Source: Candidatus Dactylopiibacterium sp.
GTDB lineage: Bacteria; Pseudomonadota; Gammaproteobacteria; Burkholderiales; Rhodocyclaceae
DNA length: 64,000 nucleotides
Direction of reading: 5' to 3'
NCBI GenBank assembly: GCA_031119555.1
Contig: JAVHXQ010000008.1
Span: 1 to 64,000 of the forward strand
In this document: positions 8,152 to 17,598 of the stretch, piece by piece
Numbering within the stretch: the stretch's first letter is position 1
Layout: each line of letters begins with the position of its first letter
The notes under the pieces: model-generated
What the model was told of the DNA's origin: nothing
The model's input: only the letters and a program-made list of their open reading frames with translations
Databases searched by the model: none
Position numbers and translations under genes: made by a program

Positions 8152-9864
8152 ATGCATCATGACCTCCCCCTCATCACCACGCTTGCGGCGAGTTTCGGGC
8201 TTGCGCTGATCCTGGGGTTCATTGCCCAGCGTCTGCGTTTGCCCGCGCTGCTGGGTTACCTCCTGGCCGGCATCGCGCTCGGCCCTTTCACGCCCGGCAT
8301 GGTGGCCGACGCCGACCTGGCCCACCAGCTTGCCGAGATCGGCGTCATGCTGCTGATGTTCGGCGTGGGCCTGCATTTCTCACTGGATGACCTGCTGGCG
8401 GTCAAGAAGATCGCGCTGCCGGGCGCGGTGCTGCAGATCGCCGTGGCGACGGCGCTGGGCGCCGGCCTGGGCATGATGTGGGGCTGGTCGCTCGCGGGCT
8501 CGCTGATCTTTGGCCTCGCGTTGTCGGTCGCCAGCACGGTGGTGCTGTTGCGCGCGCTGGAGTCGGCGGGCGTGCTGGATTCACAGAACGGGCGCATCGC
8601 GGTCGGCTGGCTCGTGGTCGAAGACCTGGCGATGGTGCTCGTGCTCGTGCTGCTGCCGCCGCTGGCGGGCGTGCTCAACGGCGAGGGGGGCAGCACCGAA
8701 GCGATCTGGACCCTGCTGGGCAAGACGATGCTGCAGGTCGTGGCCTTCATCGCGCTGATGCTGTTCGCGGGCCGCAAGCTGATGCCCAAGATCCTCTGGC
8801 GCGTGGCCAAGAGCGGCTCGCGCGAACTCTTCACGCTGAGCGTGCTGGCCGCGGCGATCAGCATCGCCTATCTCGCGTCGGAGCTGTTCGGCGTGTCGTT
8901 CGCGCTGGGCGCGTTCTTCGCGGGCATGGTGATGCGCGAATCCGAGTTCAGCCACCGCGCGGCGGAGGAATCCCTGCCGCTGCGCGAGGCGTTCGCGGTG
9001 CTGTTCTTCGTGTCGGTGGGCATGCTGCTCGATCCGCAGGTGCTGCTCAAGCATCCGCTCGAGGTGCTGGCCGTGGTGTTCATCATCGTGGTCGGCAAGT
9101 CGCTCGCGGCCGCCGGGCTGGTGCTGGCGTTCCGCTATCCGCTCAATACCGCGCTGACGGTCTCGGCCAGCCTCGCGCAGATCGGCGAGTTCTCGTTCAT
9201 CCTCGCGAGCCTCGGGGCCAGCCTGGGCATGCTGCCGCCCCTGGGGCAGAGCCTGATCCTCGCGGGCGCGCTGATCTCCATTGCGCTCAATCCGGTGCTG
9301 TTCCGCGCCGTGCAGCCCGCGCTGGTGTGGATCCGCGAGCGGTCCGCGCTCGCGCGCCGGCTCGATACCATGGAAGACCCGCTCGCCGAACTGCCTGCCG
9401 AGACGCGGCCCGAATCCCTTTCGGGCCAGATCGTGCTGGCCGGTTACGGCCGCATCGGCCGCCGCGTGGGCGAGATGCTGATGGCGCGCGGCATTCCCTA
9501 CGTGGTGGCGGAGCAGCAGCGCGAGCGCGTGGCCAATCTGCGCGAGGCGGGGGTTTCCGCCGTGTGGGGCGATGCCGCCGAGCCGCTGGTGCTGGTGCAG
9601 GCGCACGTCAGCAACGCGGGCCTGCTGCTGATCACGATTCCGGACGTGGTGAGCGTGCGCAGCATCGTTTCCTGCGCGCGTGAGCTCAACCCCGGCATCG
9701 AGATCGCGGTGCTGGCGGCGAGCCCCGAGGAAGGATCGCTGCTCGCGGCGGAAGGCGTGGACCGGGTCTTCGTGCGGGACGTGGAGCTCGCCACCTGCAT
9801 CGGCCAGCACGTGCTGCGCCGTTTCGGTCAGGAGCCGGAAGGCACGCCCGCGGTGGCGCATTGA
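8152..9864 (+). CDS. ybaL: YbaL-type CPA2 cation:proton antiporter with C-terminal RCK domain
   Basis: 570 residues. A KefB/KefC-like Na+/H+ exchanger domain covers about 1-385, with conserved DSQNGRIAVGWLVVEDLAMV and GVSFALGAFFAGMVMRESEFSHRAAEESLPLR segments. A TrkA-N (RCK) domain follows from about 425, with the nucleotide-binding GYGRIGRRVG. The pattern tracks E. coli YbaL closely from the first residues (MHH..PLITT). It is an inner-membrane K+ or Na+/H+ antiporter gated by nucleotide. A terminator follows at 9905. A weak hairpin near 8015-8032 in the upstream gap may end the crcB transcript. Confidence 0.88.
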   Translation: MHHDLPLITTLAASFGLALILGFIAQRLRLPALLGYLLAGIALGPFTPGMVADADLAHQLAEIGVMLLMFGVGLHFSLDDLLAVKKIALPGAVLQIAVATALGAGLGMMWGWSLAGSLIFGLALSVASTVVLLRALESAGVLDSQNGRIAVGWLVVEDLAMVLVLVLLPPLAGVLNGEGGSTEAIWTLLGKTMLQVVAFIALMLFAGRKLMPKILWRVAKSGSRELFTLSVLAAAISIAYLASELFGVSFALGAFFAGMVMRESEFSHRAAEESLPLREAFAVLFFVSVGMLLDPQVLLKHPLEVLAVVFIIVVGKSLAAAGLVLAFRYPLNTALTVSASLAQIGEFSFILASLGASLGMLPPLGQSLILAGALISIALNPVLFRAVQPALVWIRERSALARRLDTMEDPLAELPAETRPESLSGQIVLAGYGRIGRRVGEMLMARGIPYVVAEQQRERVANLREAGVSAVWGDAAEPLVLVQAHVSNAGLLLITIPDVVSVRSIVSCARELNPGIEIAVLAASPEEGSLLAAEGVDRVFVRDVELATCIGQHVLRRFGQEPEGTPAVAH

Positions 9865-9904
9865 GGTACTTCGTATTTCGCGCGGTGACGCGCGTGGACG
9901 TGAA

Positions 9905-9930
9905 ACGGCCCTCTTGCGAGGGCCGTTTTT
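9905..9930 (+). terminator. Rho-independent terminator after ybaL
   Basis: A 9-bp perfect stem ACGGCCCTC/GAGGGCCGT with a TTGC loop runs into a T tract. It separates ybaL from the convergent pta gene. The short A run on the other side could give weak activity leftward. Confidence 0.88.
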
Positions 9931-9969
9931 CTTGCACGGTGCGTGTGGCTCACGCCACGCGCCGCCCGA

Positions 9970-12018
9970 TCAGGCCTTCGGTGCGTCGGCCTGGATCGCG
10001 GTGAGGGCGATCGTGAAGACGATGTCATCGACGAGCGCGCCGCGCGAGAGGTCATTCACGGGCTTGCGCAGACCTTGCAGCATCGGGCCCACCGACACCA
10101 CGTTGGCGCTGCGCTGCACCGCCTTGTAGGTGGTGTTGCCGGTGTTGAGGTCCGGGAACACGAAGACCGTTGCCTGGCCGGCGACCTTGGACTCCGGCGC
10201 CTTGGAGCGGGCGACATCGACGACGGACGCGGCGTCGTACTGCAGCGGGCCGTCGAGCGCCAGCTCGGGTGCCTTCTCGCGCGCGATCGCGGTGGCTTCC
10301 TTGACCTTCTCCACGTCGGCGCCCTGGCCGGACGTGCCCGTGGAGTAGGAGATCATCGCCACCTTGGGGTCGACGCCGAACGCGGCGGCGGAAGCCGCCG
10401 ATTGCAGCGCGATCTCGGCCAGTTCCTGGGCATTCGGGTCCGGGTTGATCGCGCAGTCGCCATAGACCAGCACCTGGTCGGGCATGAGCATGAAGAACAC
10501 CGACGACACGATGGATGAGCCGGGCGCGGTCTTGATGAGCTGCAGCGCGGGACGCACGGTGTTGGCCGTGGTGTGCACCGCGCCCGAGACGAGGCCGTCG
10601 ACGTCGCCGGTGGCCAGCATCATGGTGCCGAGCACGACCGTGTCCTGCAGCTGGTCATTGGCCTGACCCGGGGTCAGGCCCTTGCTCTTGCGCAGTTCGA
10701 CCATCGGCGGCACGTACTTTTCGCGGATGGTGTCCGGATCGATGATCTCGAGCGAGGCGGGCAGCGTCACGCCCTGGGCGGCGGCCACGGCCTTGATGGT
10801 TTCGGGCTTGCCGAGCAGCACGCAGCGCGCGATGCCCTTTTCTTCGCAGATGACGGCGGCCTTGATGGTGCGCGGCTCGTCGCCTTCGGGCAGCACGATG
10901 CGCTTGCTGGCGGCGCGTGCCTTCTGGATCAGCTGGTAACGGAAAGCCGGCGGCGACATGCGCGTCGAGGACGGCAGCTTCACGCTGGCGAGGATGGCTT
11001 CGGTCGCGAGCGCTTCGGCCACGCCGTCGAGCACCTGTTCCATGCGCTCGAAGTCGTCGGCGGCCACGGCCGGCGAGATGCGGCTGATGTTGGTCGCGGT
11101 GGTGTAGCTGTCGGTATCGACGCGCAGGATGGGCAGGCCGGAATCGAAAGCCTTGGCGGCGAGCTTCTGGATGTTGGGGTTGATCGCGGTGGAGTGCGTC
11201 AGCAGCAGGCCGGACAGTTGCGTGCCGGCGGCGGCGGCCAGCGCCGTGGCGAGCATCACGTCGTCGCGGTCGCCGGGGCACACGATCAGGGTGTGCGGCG
11301 TCAGGCGGTCGATCATGTCGGCGGCGGAGCGGGCGGCCACGGCCGTTTCCATGACGCGGCGCTTCGAGATTTCACCCGGGACGATGATTTCGGCGTTCAG
11401 GTGACGGGCCACGTCCAGCGTGCGCGGCGCGAGCAGGTCGGGGTTGTTGCGGACCACGCCCCACAGCGGAATTTCTTCGAGCGCGGCGGCCGCGGCGGCC
11501 GGATCGAAATCGGATTCGGCCTTGTTCAGCACGGCGCCGGCGATGCGACAGCCCGCCGCGCGGAACTGGCTGGCCGTCAGACGCACTTCGGCGGCGGTCA
11601 GCGGTTCTTCCTGGGCTTCGGCGACCAGCACCATCTCGGCCTGCAGGCTGCGCGCGATATCGGCGTTCAGGCGCGTGGTGTAGGAAAAGCTCGGGTCGGT
11701 GTGCAGGCCTTCCACGACCAGCACGTCGGCGCCCTGGGCCGCGCCCATGCACAGGCTCACGATGTCTTCCAGCAGCTCGTCGATCTGGCCTTCGGAGATC
11801 CGGCCGACGACCTGCGCCGTGGACAGCGCGGCGGGCGTGTCGATCTTGCAGATCTCGCGGGCGAAATGGACGGAGCGTTCGTTCGCGGTGTCGTCCTGCG
11901 TGACCGGCTTGGCGAAGCCGACGCGAAGGCCCTGATGCTGCAGGGCACGGACCACGCCCAGTGCGACCGAGGTGAGACCCACATTCTGACGGGTCGGTGC
12001 AAGGAAGAGGGTTTGCAT
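9970..12018 (-). CDS. pta: Phosphate acetyltransferase, long form
   Basis: 682 residues in the three-part architecture of long Pta enzymes. There is an N-terminal BioD-like P-loop-related domain (LFLAPTRQNVGLTSVALG), a central DRTGG-type domain (CPGDRDDVMLATAL, about 220-330) and a C-terminal PTA_PTB catalytic domain from about 355 to the end (RIVLPEGDEPRT, SYSTGTSG). It interconverts acetyl-CoA and acetyl phosphate in the cytoplasm. The usual partner, acetate kinase (ackA), is not adjacent. The ATG at 12018 has AGG about ten bases upstream; the longer open frame has no support. It converges with ybaL. Confidence 0.93.
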   Translation of the reverse strand: MQTLFLAPTRQNVGLTSVALGVVRALQHQGLRVGFAKPVTQDDTANERSVHFAREICKIDTPAALSTAQVVGRISEGQIDELLEDIVSLCMGAAQGADVLVVEGLHTDPSFSYTTRLNADIARSLQAEMVLVAEAQEEPLTAAEVRLTASQFRAAGCRIAGAVLNKAESDFDPAAAAAALEEIPLWGVVRNNPDLLAPRTLDVARHLNAEIIVPGEISKRRVMETAVAARSAADMIDRLTPHTLIVCPGDRDDVMLATALAAAAGTQLSGLLLTHSTAINPNIQKLAAKAFDSGLPILRVDTDSYTTATNISRISPAVAADDFERMEQVLDGVAEALATEAILASVKLPSSTRMSPPAFRYQLIQKARAASKRIVLPEGDEPRTIKAAVICEEKGIARCVLLGKPETIKAVAAAQGVTLPASLEIIDPDTIREKYVPPMVELRKSKGLTPGQANDQLQDTVVLGTMMLATGDVDGLVSGAVHTTANTVRPALQLIKTAPGSSIVSSVFFMLMPDQVLVYGDCAINPDPNAQELAEIALQSAASAAAFGVDPKVAMISYSTGTSGQGADVEKVKEATAIAREKAPELALDGPLQYDAASVVDVARSKAPESKVAGQATVFVFPDLNTGNTTYKAVQRSANVVSVGPMLQGLRKPVNDLSRGALVDDIVFTIALTAIQADAPKA

Positions 12019-12170
12019 GTTGTTCTTACCTGAGAGGGGACAAACAGACGACGCGCGTACCGTGCTGCGCCGCCACACAAAGCTACGAAACCGCGCAATC
12101 TTAGAACTTCCGACCCGATTCCGACACCCTAAGTGAGCGATTTTTGATCTGAGCCATACCCATGACAAGC

Positions 12171-12198
12171 TTGCCCGGCGCGCCAAAAGGCTTATGCT
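12171..12198 (+). promoter_or_regulatory. Candidate sigma70 promoter for the YhiN-type flavoprotein
   Basis: TTGCCC (12171-12176) and TATGCT (12193-12198) are separated by 16 bases. A start near 12205 would give a leader of about 23 bases to the ATG at 12228. It also places the alternative ATG at 12162 upstream of the promoter, which argues for the shorter protein. Confidence 0.5.
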
Positions 12199-12227
12199 CG
12201 CGTGCCGCGCTCCGGCATGTTCCGCCC

Positions 12228-13493
12228 ATGCTCCCGACCCCTTCCTCCGCCGTGACATCCCCTGCCTTCATCGCCGTGATCGGTGCCGGTCCGGCCGGCC
12301 TCATGGCCGCCGAAACGCTCGCCGCCGCGGGCCATCGCGTAGAGCTTTTCGATGCCATGCCCTCGGTGGGGCGCAAGTTCCTGATGGCGGGCAAGGGCGG
12401 CATGAACATTACGCATGCCGAGCCGTTCGCCGATTTCCTGACGCGCTATCGCGAGGCCGCCGGCTGGCTCGCGCCAGCGCTGACCGGGTTTGGCCCCGGC
12501 GCCTTGCGCGAATGGATACACGGGCTCGGCATCGAGACCTTCGTCGGGAGCTCGGGCCGCGTTTTTCCCACCGAAATGAAGGCCGCCCCGCTGCTGCGCG
12601 CCTGGCTGCACCGCCTGCGCGAGGCCGGCGTGACGATCCACGTGCGCCATCGCTGGCAGGGCTGGAGCGCAGACGGCGGCCTGCGGTTTGCCACCCCCGC
12701 CGGCGAGTGCGTGCGCCGCCCCGCCGCCACCTTGCTTGCGCTGGGCGGCGCGAGCTGGCCGCAACTGGGGTCGGACGCCGCGTGGTCTGCCTGGCTGGCC
12801 GCGCGTGGCGTGGCCCTGCGGCCTTTCGTGGCGGCGAACTGCGGCTTCGACTGTGCCTGGAGCGAGTATTTCCGCACGCGCTTCGCGGGCATGCCCCTCA
12901 AGAACATCGCCGCGCGCTGCCCGGCTGAGGGGAACGAGGCGCCCCCGTCATGGCGACGCGGCGAGGCCCTGATCAGCGCGGAGGGCATCGAAGGCGGGCT
13001 CATCTACGCGCTCAGCGCCTCCCTGCGCGAAGCCTGTGCCCGCCCGGGGGGCGCCCTGCTGGAACTCGATCTGCTGCCCGATCACGACGCGGCCCGCGTG
13101 AAGGCGGAGGTCGCGCATCCGCGCGGCGCCCGCTCGCTGGCATCGCACCTGCAGAGCCGGCTGGGCCTGCAAGGCGTCAAGAGCGCGCTCCTGTTCGAAT
13201 GCCTCGGCCGCGAAGGCATGCAGGACGCCTCGCGGCTTGCCGCCGCGATCAAGGCCTTGCCCCTGCGGCTGATCGGGCCGCGCCCGCTCGCCGAGGCCAT
13301 CAGCGCGGCGGGCGGCGTGGCGCGGGCGGCGTTCGATGAGCGCTTCATGCTGCGCGCATTGCCGGGGGTCTTCTGCGCGGGCGAGATGCTGGACTGGGAG
13401 GCCCCCACCGGCGGCTATCTGCTGACCGCGTGCTTCGCCACCGGGCGGGCCGCCGCCCAGGGAATGCAGGCGTGGCTGCGCGAGGGGGTCTGA
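12228..13493 (+). CDS. YhiN/HI0933-type FAD-dependent oxidoreductase (TIGR03862-like flavoprotein)
   Basis: 421 residues. The dinucleotide-binding GAGPAG is at 19-24, followed by the family's diagnostic GKGGMNITH near 56, the mid-region ALGGASWPQLGSD, and the C-terminal FAD block LPGVFCAGEMLDWEAPTGGYLLTAC. The closest match in memory is the TIGR03862 branch of the HI0933 family, soluble flavoproteins whose substrate is unknown. The start at 12228 is supported by the promoter just upstream; neither candidate ATG has a Shine-Dalgarno sequence. It is divergent from pta. Confidence 0.85.
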   Translation: MLPTPSSAVTSPAFIAVIGAGPAGLMAAETLAAAGHRVELFDAMPSVGRKFLMAGKGGMNITHAEPFADFLTRYREAAGWLAPALTGFGPGALREWIHGLGIETFVGSSGRVFPTEMKAAPLLRAWLHRLREAGVTIHVRHRWQGWSADGGLRFATPAGECVRRPAATLLALGGASWPQLGSDAAWSAWLAARGVALRPFVAANCGFDCAWSEYFRTRFAGMPLKNIAARCPAEGNEAPPSWRRGEALISAEGIEGGLIYALSASLREACARPGGALLELDLLPDHDAARVKAEVAHPRGARSLASHLQSRLGLQGVKSALLFECLGREGMQDASRLAAAIKALPLRLIGPRPLAEAISAAGGVARAAFDERFMLRALPGVFCAGEMLDWEAPTGGYLLTACFATGRAAAQGMQAWLREGV

Positions 13494-13528
13494 TCCGTTT
13501 CGCCGGGCGCAACAGGTCCCGCGTCCCA

Positions 13529-13559
13529 GAAAAAAGCCCCGCGCGGGTACGGGCGGGGC
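13529..13559 (-). terminator. Leftward rho-independent terminator without an annotated gene in front of it
   Basis: Read on the minus strand, GCCCCGC and GCGGGGC form a 7-bp stem with a 10-base loop, followed by six T residues. On the plus strand there is no T tract after the stem. No convincing leftward gene precedes it, so it implies an unrecognised leftward transcript from the 13.56-14.0 kb gap. Confidence 0.75.
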
Positions 13560-14004
13560 GAAGGTGCTACGGAGGAAGCGGAAGGACGGTGGCGTCAGCG
13601 GACGGGTGCGGCAGGCCCCGCGGCGTGAAGGGCGCCCGCCGTTGCCGGCCGGCACCCGCCTGGTTTTCAGTGACCGGCAGGCCCGCGCACTCACGCCAGC
13701 GTTGCGGTTCGGCGCGTGGGCGGGCATTACACGGGCCGCGCCTCCAGGCCGGCGGCGTGGGCGCGATCCCGCTCGCGCGCTGGGGGCCGGTGTCTTGCGG
13801 GATGCGGGTGCCTTCATTCTGAAAGGCACGCCGGAGATAGCGAATCAAACAATTCGATGAGCCGCGCTGGCGGGCCGCATTCCCTGCCGTAACGCCGCAA
13901 ATGCCTGATTCCTGAGGGCATTGCCTACCGAAGGGCAGACCGCTTTGCAGCCGCCGCGTGCGCTAGAATCCGGCCTGACTTCTCTCCCGCCGCCGCTCCC
14001 CCGA
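13560..14004. other. 445-base gap with no supported gene; possible source of a leftward small transcript
   Basis: A minus-strand frame of 93 codons (13567-13848) exists but has no ribosome site or recognisable sequence, and its composition (many Arg, Pro) looks like shadow reading. The gap could hold a small RNA ended by the terminator at 13529-13559, or a 5' region of rep. I see none of the core elements of RNase P RNA, tmRNA, SRP RNA or tRNA. Confidence 0.5.
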
Positions 14005-15987
14005 ATGCTGTCTCATCTGAACGCGCCGCAGCGCGAAGCCGTGAAATACATGGACGGCCCCTGCCTCGTGCTCGCCGGCGCAGGCAGCGGCAAGACGCGC
14101 GTGATCACGCAGAAGATCGCGTGGATGGTGCAGGAATGCGGACTGGACGCCCGCAACATCGCCGCCATCACTTTCACGAACAAGGCCGCGCGCGAGATGC
14201 AGGAACGCATCGGCAAGCTCATGGATGCGCGTTCCGCGCGCCAGCTCACGGTGTGTACCTTCCACGCGCTGGGCGTGCGCATCGTGCGCCAGGAGGCGAA
14301 GCTGGTGGGGCTGAAGCCGCAGTTCTCGATCCTGGACACGAGCGACCTGCAGCAGATCATCGCCGAGCTTTCGGGCAATGCCGACAAGGTGCTCACGCGC
14401 GGCATCCAATGGACGATCTCGGGCTGGAAGAATGCGCTGATCCCGCCCGAGGAGGCCGTGAAGCGGGTGACCGACGAAATCTCGCATGCGGCGGCGAAGC
14501 TTTATCCGGCTTACGAAAAGACCTTGCGCGCCTATCAGGGCGTGGATTTCGACGATCTCATCGCGCTGCCGGTGCGGCTTTTCGAGCAGGAGCCCGAGGC
14601 CTTGCAGCGCTGGCGCGGCAAGCTGCGCTACCTGCTCGTCGACGAATACCAGGACACCAACCGCGCGCAGTACAAACTGCTGCGCCAGCTCGCGGGCGAC
14701 CGTGGCGCCTTCACGGCGGTGGGCGACGACGACCAGGCGATCTATGCGTGGCGCGGCGCCGACGTGGAGAACCTCAACCTGCTGCAGCAGGATTATCCGC
14801 GGCTGCGCGTCATCAAGCTGGAGCAGAACTATCGCTCCTCGAACCGCATCCTCAACGCCGCCAACACCCTGATCGCCAACAACGCCAAGCTTTTCGAGAA
14901 AACCTTGTGGAGCGAGCACGGGCTGGGCGAGCCGATCCAGATCGCGCTGGCGCGCGACCCCGATCACGAGGCCGAACTCGTCGCCATGAAGCTCACCGCG
15001 CACAAGTTCGAGCACAAGAGCCATTTCCGCGACTACGCGATCCTGTATCGCGGCAACCACCAGGCGCGCGTGATCGAGCAACAGTTGCGCCACCACCGCA
15101 TTCCCTACGTGCTGTCAGGCGGGCAGAGCTTCTTCGACCGCGCCGAGATACGCGACCTGCTCTCCTACCTGCGCCTCATGGCCAACGAGGACGACGATCT
15201 GGCGTTCATCCGCGCCATCACCACGCCACGGCGCGGAGTGGGGGCGGCCACCCTCGAGGCGCTCGGCAACTATGCCGGCACGCGGCATTCGAGCCTGTTC
15301 ACCGCGAGTTTCGAGGAGGGCGCGGCCGAGCACATTCCCGCGCGCCAGTGCGAAGCGGTGCGCAAGTTCGGCCATTACATCCGCAGCCTTGCGCAGCGGG
15401 CGCACAAGGAGTCGGCCGGCACGCTGCTGGAGGAGCTGCTGCGCACGATCGGCTACGAGGCCTGGCTCATGGAAAGCTGCGAGGTCAAGGAGGCCGAAAC
15501 CAAGTGGCGCAACGTGCGCGACTTCGTCGACTGGCTGTCGCGCAAGGGCGAGCAAGACCAGAAGACCCTGCATGACCTGGTGCAGACCATTGCGCTCATC
15601 AACATGCTCGACAAGGGCAACGAGGAAGAGGCCGACGCCGTGCAGCTTGCCACCCTGCACGCGAGCAAGGGGCTGGAGTGGCCGCACGTGTACCTGATCG
15701 GCGTGGAAGAAGGCATGCTGCCGCACCAGGGCAGCATCGACGAAGACAAGGTCGAGGAAGAGCGCCGGCTCATGTACGTCGGCGTGACGCGCGCCCAGCG
15801 CAGCCTCACGATCACGGCCTGCGAACAGCGCCGCTATGGCGGCGAGGTGCGCGCGGTGGAGCTTTCGCGCTTCATCGACGAAATGGGCGACGGCCTGCGC
15901 CGCACCGGCAAGGACGCGCCCCCCGTCACGCAGGAAGAGGGGCGCGCCCGTCTGGCGAACCTGAAGGCGATGCTGGGCCGCAAATAG
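14005..15987 (+). CDS. rep: Rep-type ATP-dependent DNA helicase (superfamily 1)
   Basis: 660 residues, close to E. coli Rep (673), and collinear with it. Walker A is at 24-31 (AGAGSGKT). TFTNKAAREM is motif Ia, DEYQDTN at 213-219 is Walker B, GDDDQAIYAWRGA is motif III and EQNYRSS is motif IV. TLHASKGLEW and GVTRAQRSL mark motifs V-VI. It is a 3'-5' helicase that moves with the replisome and clears proteins from DNA. The ATG at 14005 aligns with the Rep N-terminus; an in-frame TTG at 13921 would add unrelated residues. It converges with the lipoprotein gene. Confidence 0.93.
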   Translation: MLSHLNAPQREAVKYMDGPCLVLAGAGSGKTRVITQKIAWMVQECGLDARNIAAITFTNKAAREMQERIGKLMDARSARQLTVCTFHALGVRIVRQEAKLVGLKPQFSILDTSDLQQIIAELSGNADKVLTRGIQWTISGWKNALIPPEEAVKRVTDEISHAAAKLYPAYEKTLRAYQGVDFDDLIALPVRLFEQEPEALQRWRGKLRYLLVDEYQDTNRAQYKLLRQLAGDRGAFTAVGDDDQAIYAWRGADVENLNLLQQDYPRLRVIKLEQNYRSSNRILNAANTLIANNAKLFEKTLWSEHGLGEPIQIALARDPDHEAELVAMKLTAHKFEHKSHFRDYAILYRGNHQARVIEQQLRHHRIPYVLSGGQSFFDRAEIRDLLSYLRLMANEDDDLAFIRAITTPRRGVGAATLEALGNYAGTRHSSLFTASFEEGAAEHIPARQCEAVRKFGHYIRSLAQRAHKESAGTLLEELLRTIGYEAWLMESCEVKEAETKWRNVRDFVDWLSRKGEQDQKTLHDLVQTIALINMLDKGNEEEADAVQLATLHASKGLEWPHVYLIGVEEGMLPHQGSIDEDKVEEERRLMYVGVTRAQRSLTITACEQRRYGGEVRAVELSRFIDEMGDGLRRTGKDAPPVTQEEGRARLANLKAMLGRK

Positions 15988-16011
15988 CCCGCATCGCGCG
16001 CGAGGTCGGTC

Positions 16012-17004
16012 TCAGAGGTAGAGCGAGAGGATGTCGGCGAAGAAGCGGGCGTCGGACTCGTCCTTGTCCTTGAGTTCCGTCATCTGCTGCGTCGCGTAGC
16101 CGCGGGCTTCGGGGCTGCTGAGATCGCAGATGGCCTTGAGAGCGATGCCACGGTCTTCCTTGTCGCTGCCCCTGGACTCATACATGGCCTTGAACGCGCC
16201 GAACTGCTCGGTCGCATCCAGGAACCCCAGCGACGAAATCGCGGCATGCGAGATCTCGTCGCTGCCGTGGGCCATCAGCTTGACCAGAGCCGGGATGGCG
16301 CGGCGGTTGTTGCCGAAGCCCAGCTCGAAGACGTCGCGGTAATCAATGGCATCCCCCGCCGACTCCACCTTGGCCACCAGCGCGTCGACCTGCGCATCGC
16401 TGAACGATGCCTTGAACACGTACTTGTTGATCTGGGCGGCAAGATCCTTGCTCATCAGACCCAGCGGAATGTTGAAGGTCGGCTCGATGACTTCGTCGAA
16501 AGACCACACGGGAACCTTGCCGCGCTTGATCCAGAACGCCAGGCGCTGTGAACCGGCGGGCGTGACCAGGTCGGCCTTGAGGCGCGTATAGGTTTCGAAC
16601 GGCGAGAAGCCGCTGACGCGGTGGGTGGTGCTGTTGATGAGCTGGATCTGCACCACGTCCTGCGCCTCGCTTTCCTTGCTCGCGAGCGTGGCGGGCAGCC
16701 CGCGTGCGCGCAGTTCGGCAAAGGTGTTGCGTGCCAGCCAGGCCGCGGAGTCGAGCGGCTGGTCCGCGTACATGGGCTTCATCGGAATGCGGCCCGTCAC
16801 CATCTTCTCCTTCGCCTCGGCGCTTTGCTGGTCGAGGAAGTAGAGCGTGGCCGGTGCGGTCTGGGCCGCGGGATAGCGGGCGCTCGACGGCGTGGGGTCG
16901 GAGACCGGAACCGGCATGTTGAGGGCGCATCCCGTCAGCATGGCGTAGGTCAGGCCTGCCAGGGCAAGTGCATGAAGGCGTGTGTGTCGAATGAGTCTGG
17001 TCAT
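16012..17004 (-). CDS. Lipoprotein with a HEAT-like C-terminal region, function unknown
   Basis: 330 residues. The N-terminus is a lipoprotein signal peptide with the lipobox MLTG-C (Cys26); the ATG at 17004 has AGGA six bases upstream. Residues from about 230 on have a regular helical pattern (NNRRAIPALVKLMAHGSDEISHAA, then SLGFL) resembling HEAT repeats. The middle part includes a region like LRKADLVTPAG-type DUF sequences that I cannot name. Mature residue +2 is Ala, which in proteobacteria favours transport to the outer membrane by Lol. No operon partner is evident: rep converges and the upstream gap is non-coding. Confidence 0.75.
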   Translation of the reverse strand: MTRLIRHTRLHALALAGLTYAMLTGCALNMPVPVSDPTPSSARYPAAQTAPATLYFLDQQSAEAKEKMVTGRIPMKPMYADQPLDSAAWLARNTFAELRARGLPATLASKESEAQDVVQIQLINSTTHRVSGFSPFETYTRLKADLVTPAGSQRLAFWIKRGKVPVWSFDEVIEPTFNIPLGLMSKDLAAQINKYVFKASFSDAQVDALVAKVESAGDAIDYRDVFELGFGNNRRAIPALVKLMAHGSDEISHAAISSLGFLDATEQFGAFKAMYESRGSDKEDRGIALKAICDLSSPEARGYATQQMTELKDKDESDARFFADILSLYL

Positions 17005-17424
17005 CTCGGATCCTGTTATGTATGTGCGGGCCTCGCCCGCTCCCCGGATGCCGCGCAGGATGCGGCGGCGCGCAATTATGCGCGTCATGCGAACGGGATA
17101 CGGGACGAGGCGCAGACAGGATCGTCAGGCGCGGGTGGTGAGTGTTGTGCCGACGCGATCACGGATCATGAGGGCGGCTCACGGCCGGTACTGGCGGGGC
17201 GGTGTGGATGAGGTGCGCCGGAGGAACGGTTGCGAGGCGTCCGCCACGGTCACTCGCCGCCGACGCATGCCTGCGGCGGCGCACTCAGTGCGGACCACGC
17301 GCCCGCGAGGTCCGCGCCCGCCTTTGCAGGGCGGGCGGTGGCGTGCCAGGAGGACTTCGTGGGCGGTAAAGGGGCCGCAAACCGTCAGGACCGGCGATGA
17401 GACGGGGATGCCGGGGTGGCGCGT
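17005..17424. other. 420-base gap with no recognisable gene
   Basis: No supported frame on either strand. One hairpin stands out (GCCCGCC at 17316-17322 pairing with GGCGGGC near 17330-17336), but neither side has a T tract, so it is not a standard terminator. The left edge must hold the promoter of the lipoprotein gene at 17004. Confidence 0.5.
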
Positions 17425-17598
17425 TCAGGAAAGGCCCGTCATGGGGTCATCGCGATCCCAGTCGGGGTCATGGGGCACGCGCGTGGGCTGGGCGCGCTTG
17501 TGGCGGCGGCCCAGCAGGCTCATGAGGACGCCCACGAGAGGAACGGCTTCGAAGGCCTGGGCAGGCACGCGATCGCGGCGACGGGTGAGAGTGCGCAT
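17425..17598 (-). CDS. Small basic/acidic-tailed protein, possible unannotated gene
   Basis: A 57-residue frame from an ATG at 17598 with GGAG eight bases upstream. It has an Arg-rich start (MRTLTRRRD), a hydrophobic patch (AVPLVGVLMSLL) and an acidic tail (HDPDWDRDDP). An ATG at 17631 would add 11 residues. It is too short and too plain to recognise, and it lies in an otherwise empty stretch next to queE. Conservation in relatives would decide whether it is real. Confidence 0.4.
   Translation of the reverse strand: MRTLTRRRDRVPAQAFEAVPLVGVLMSLLGRRHKRAQPTRVPHDPDWDRDDPMTGLS

Noticed and set aside
9970-12018. Expected acetate kinase partner next to pta
   Set aside because: Both neighbours are a convergent antiporter and a divergent flavoprotein; ackA is simply not here, which is common and not evidence of anything unusual.
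13567-13848. 93-codon minus-strand frame as a protein gene
   Set aside because: No ribosome site, no recognisable pattern, Arg/Pro-rich composition. Kept only as one explanation for the orphan terminator.
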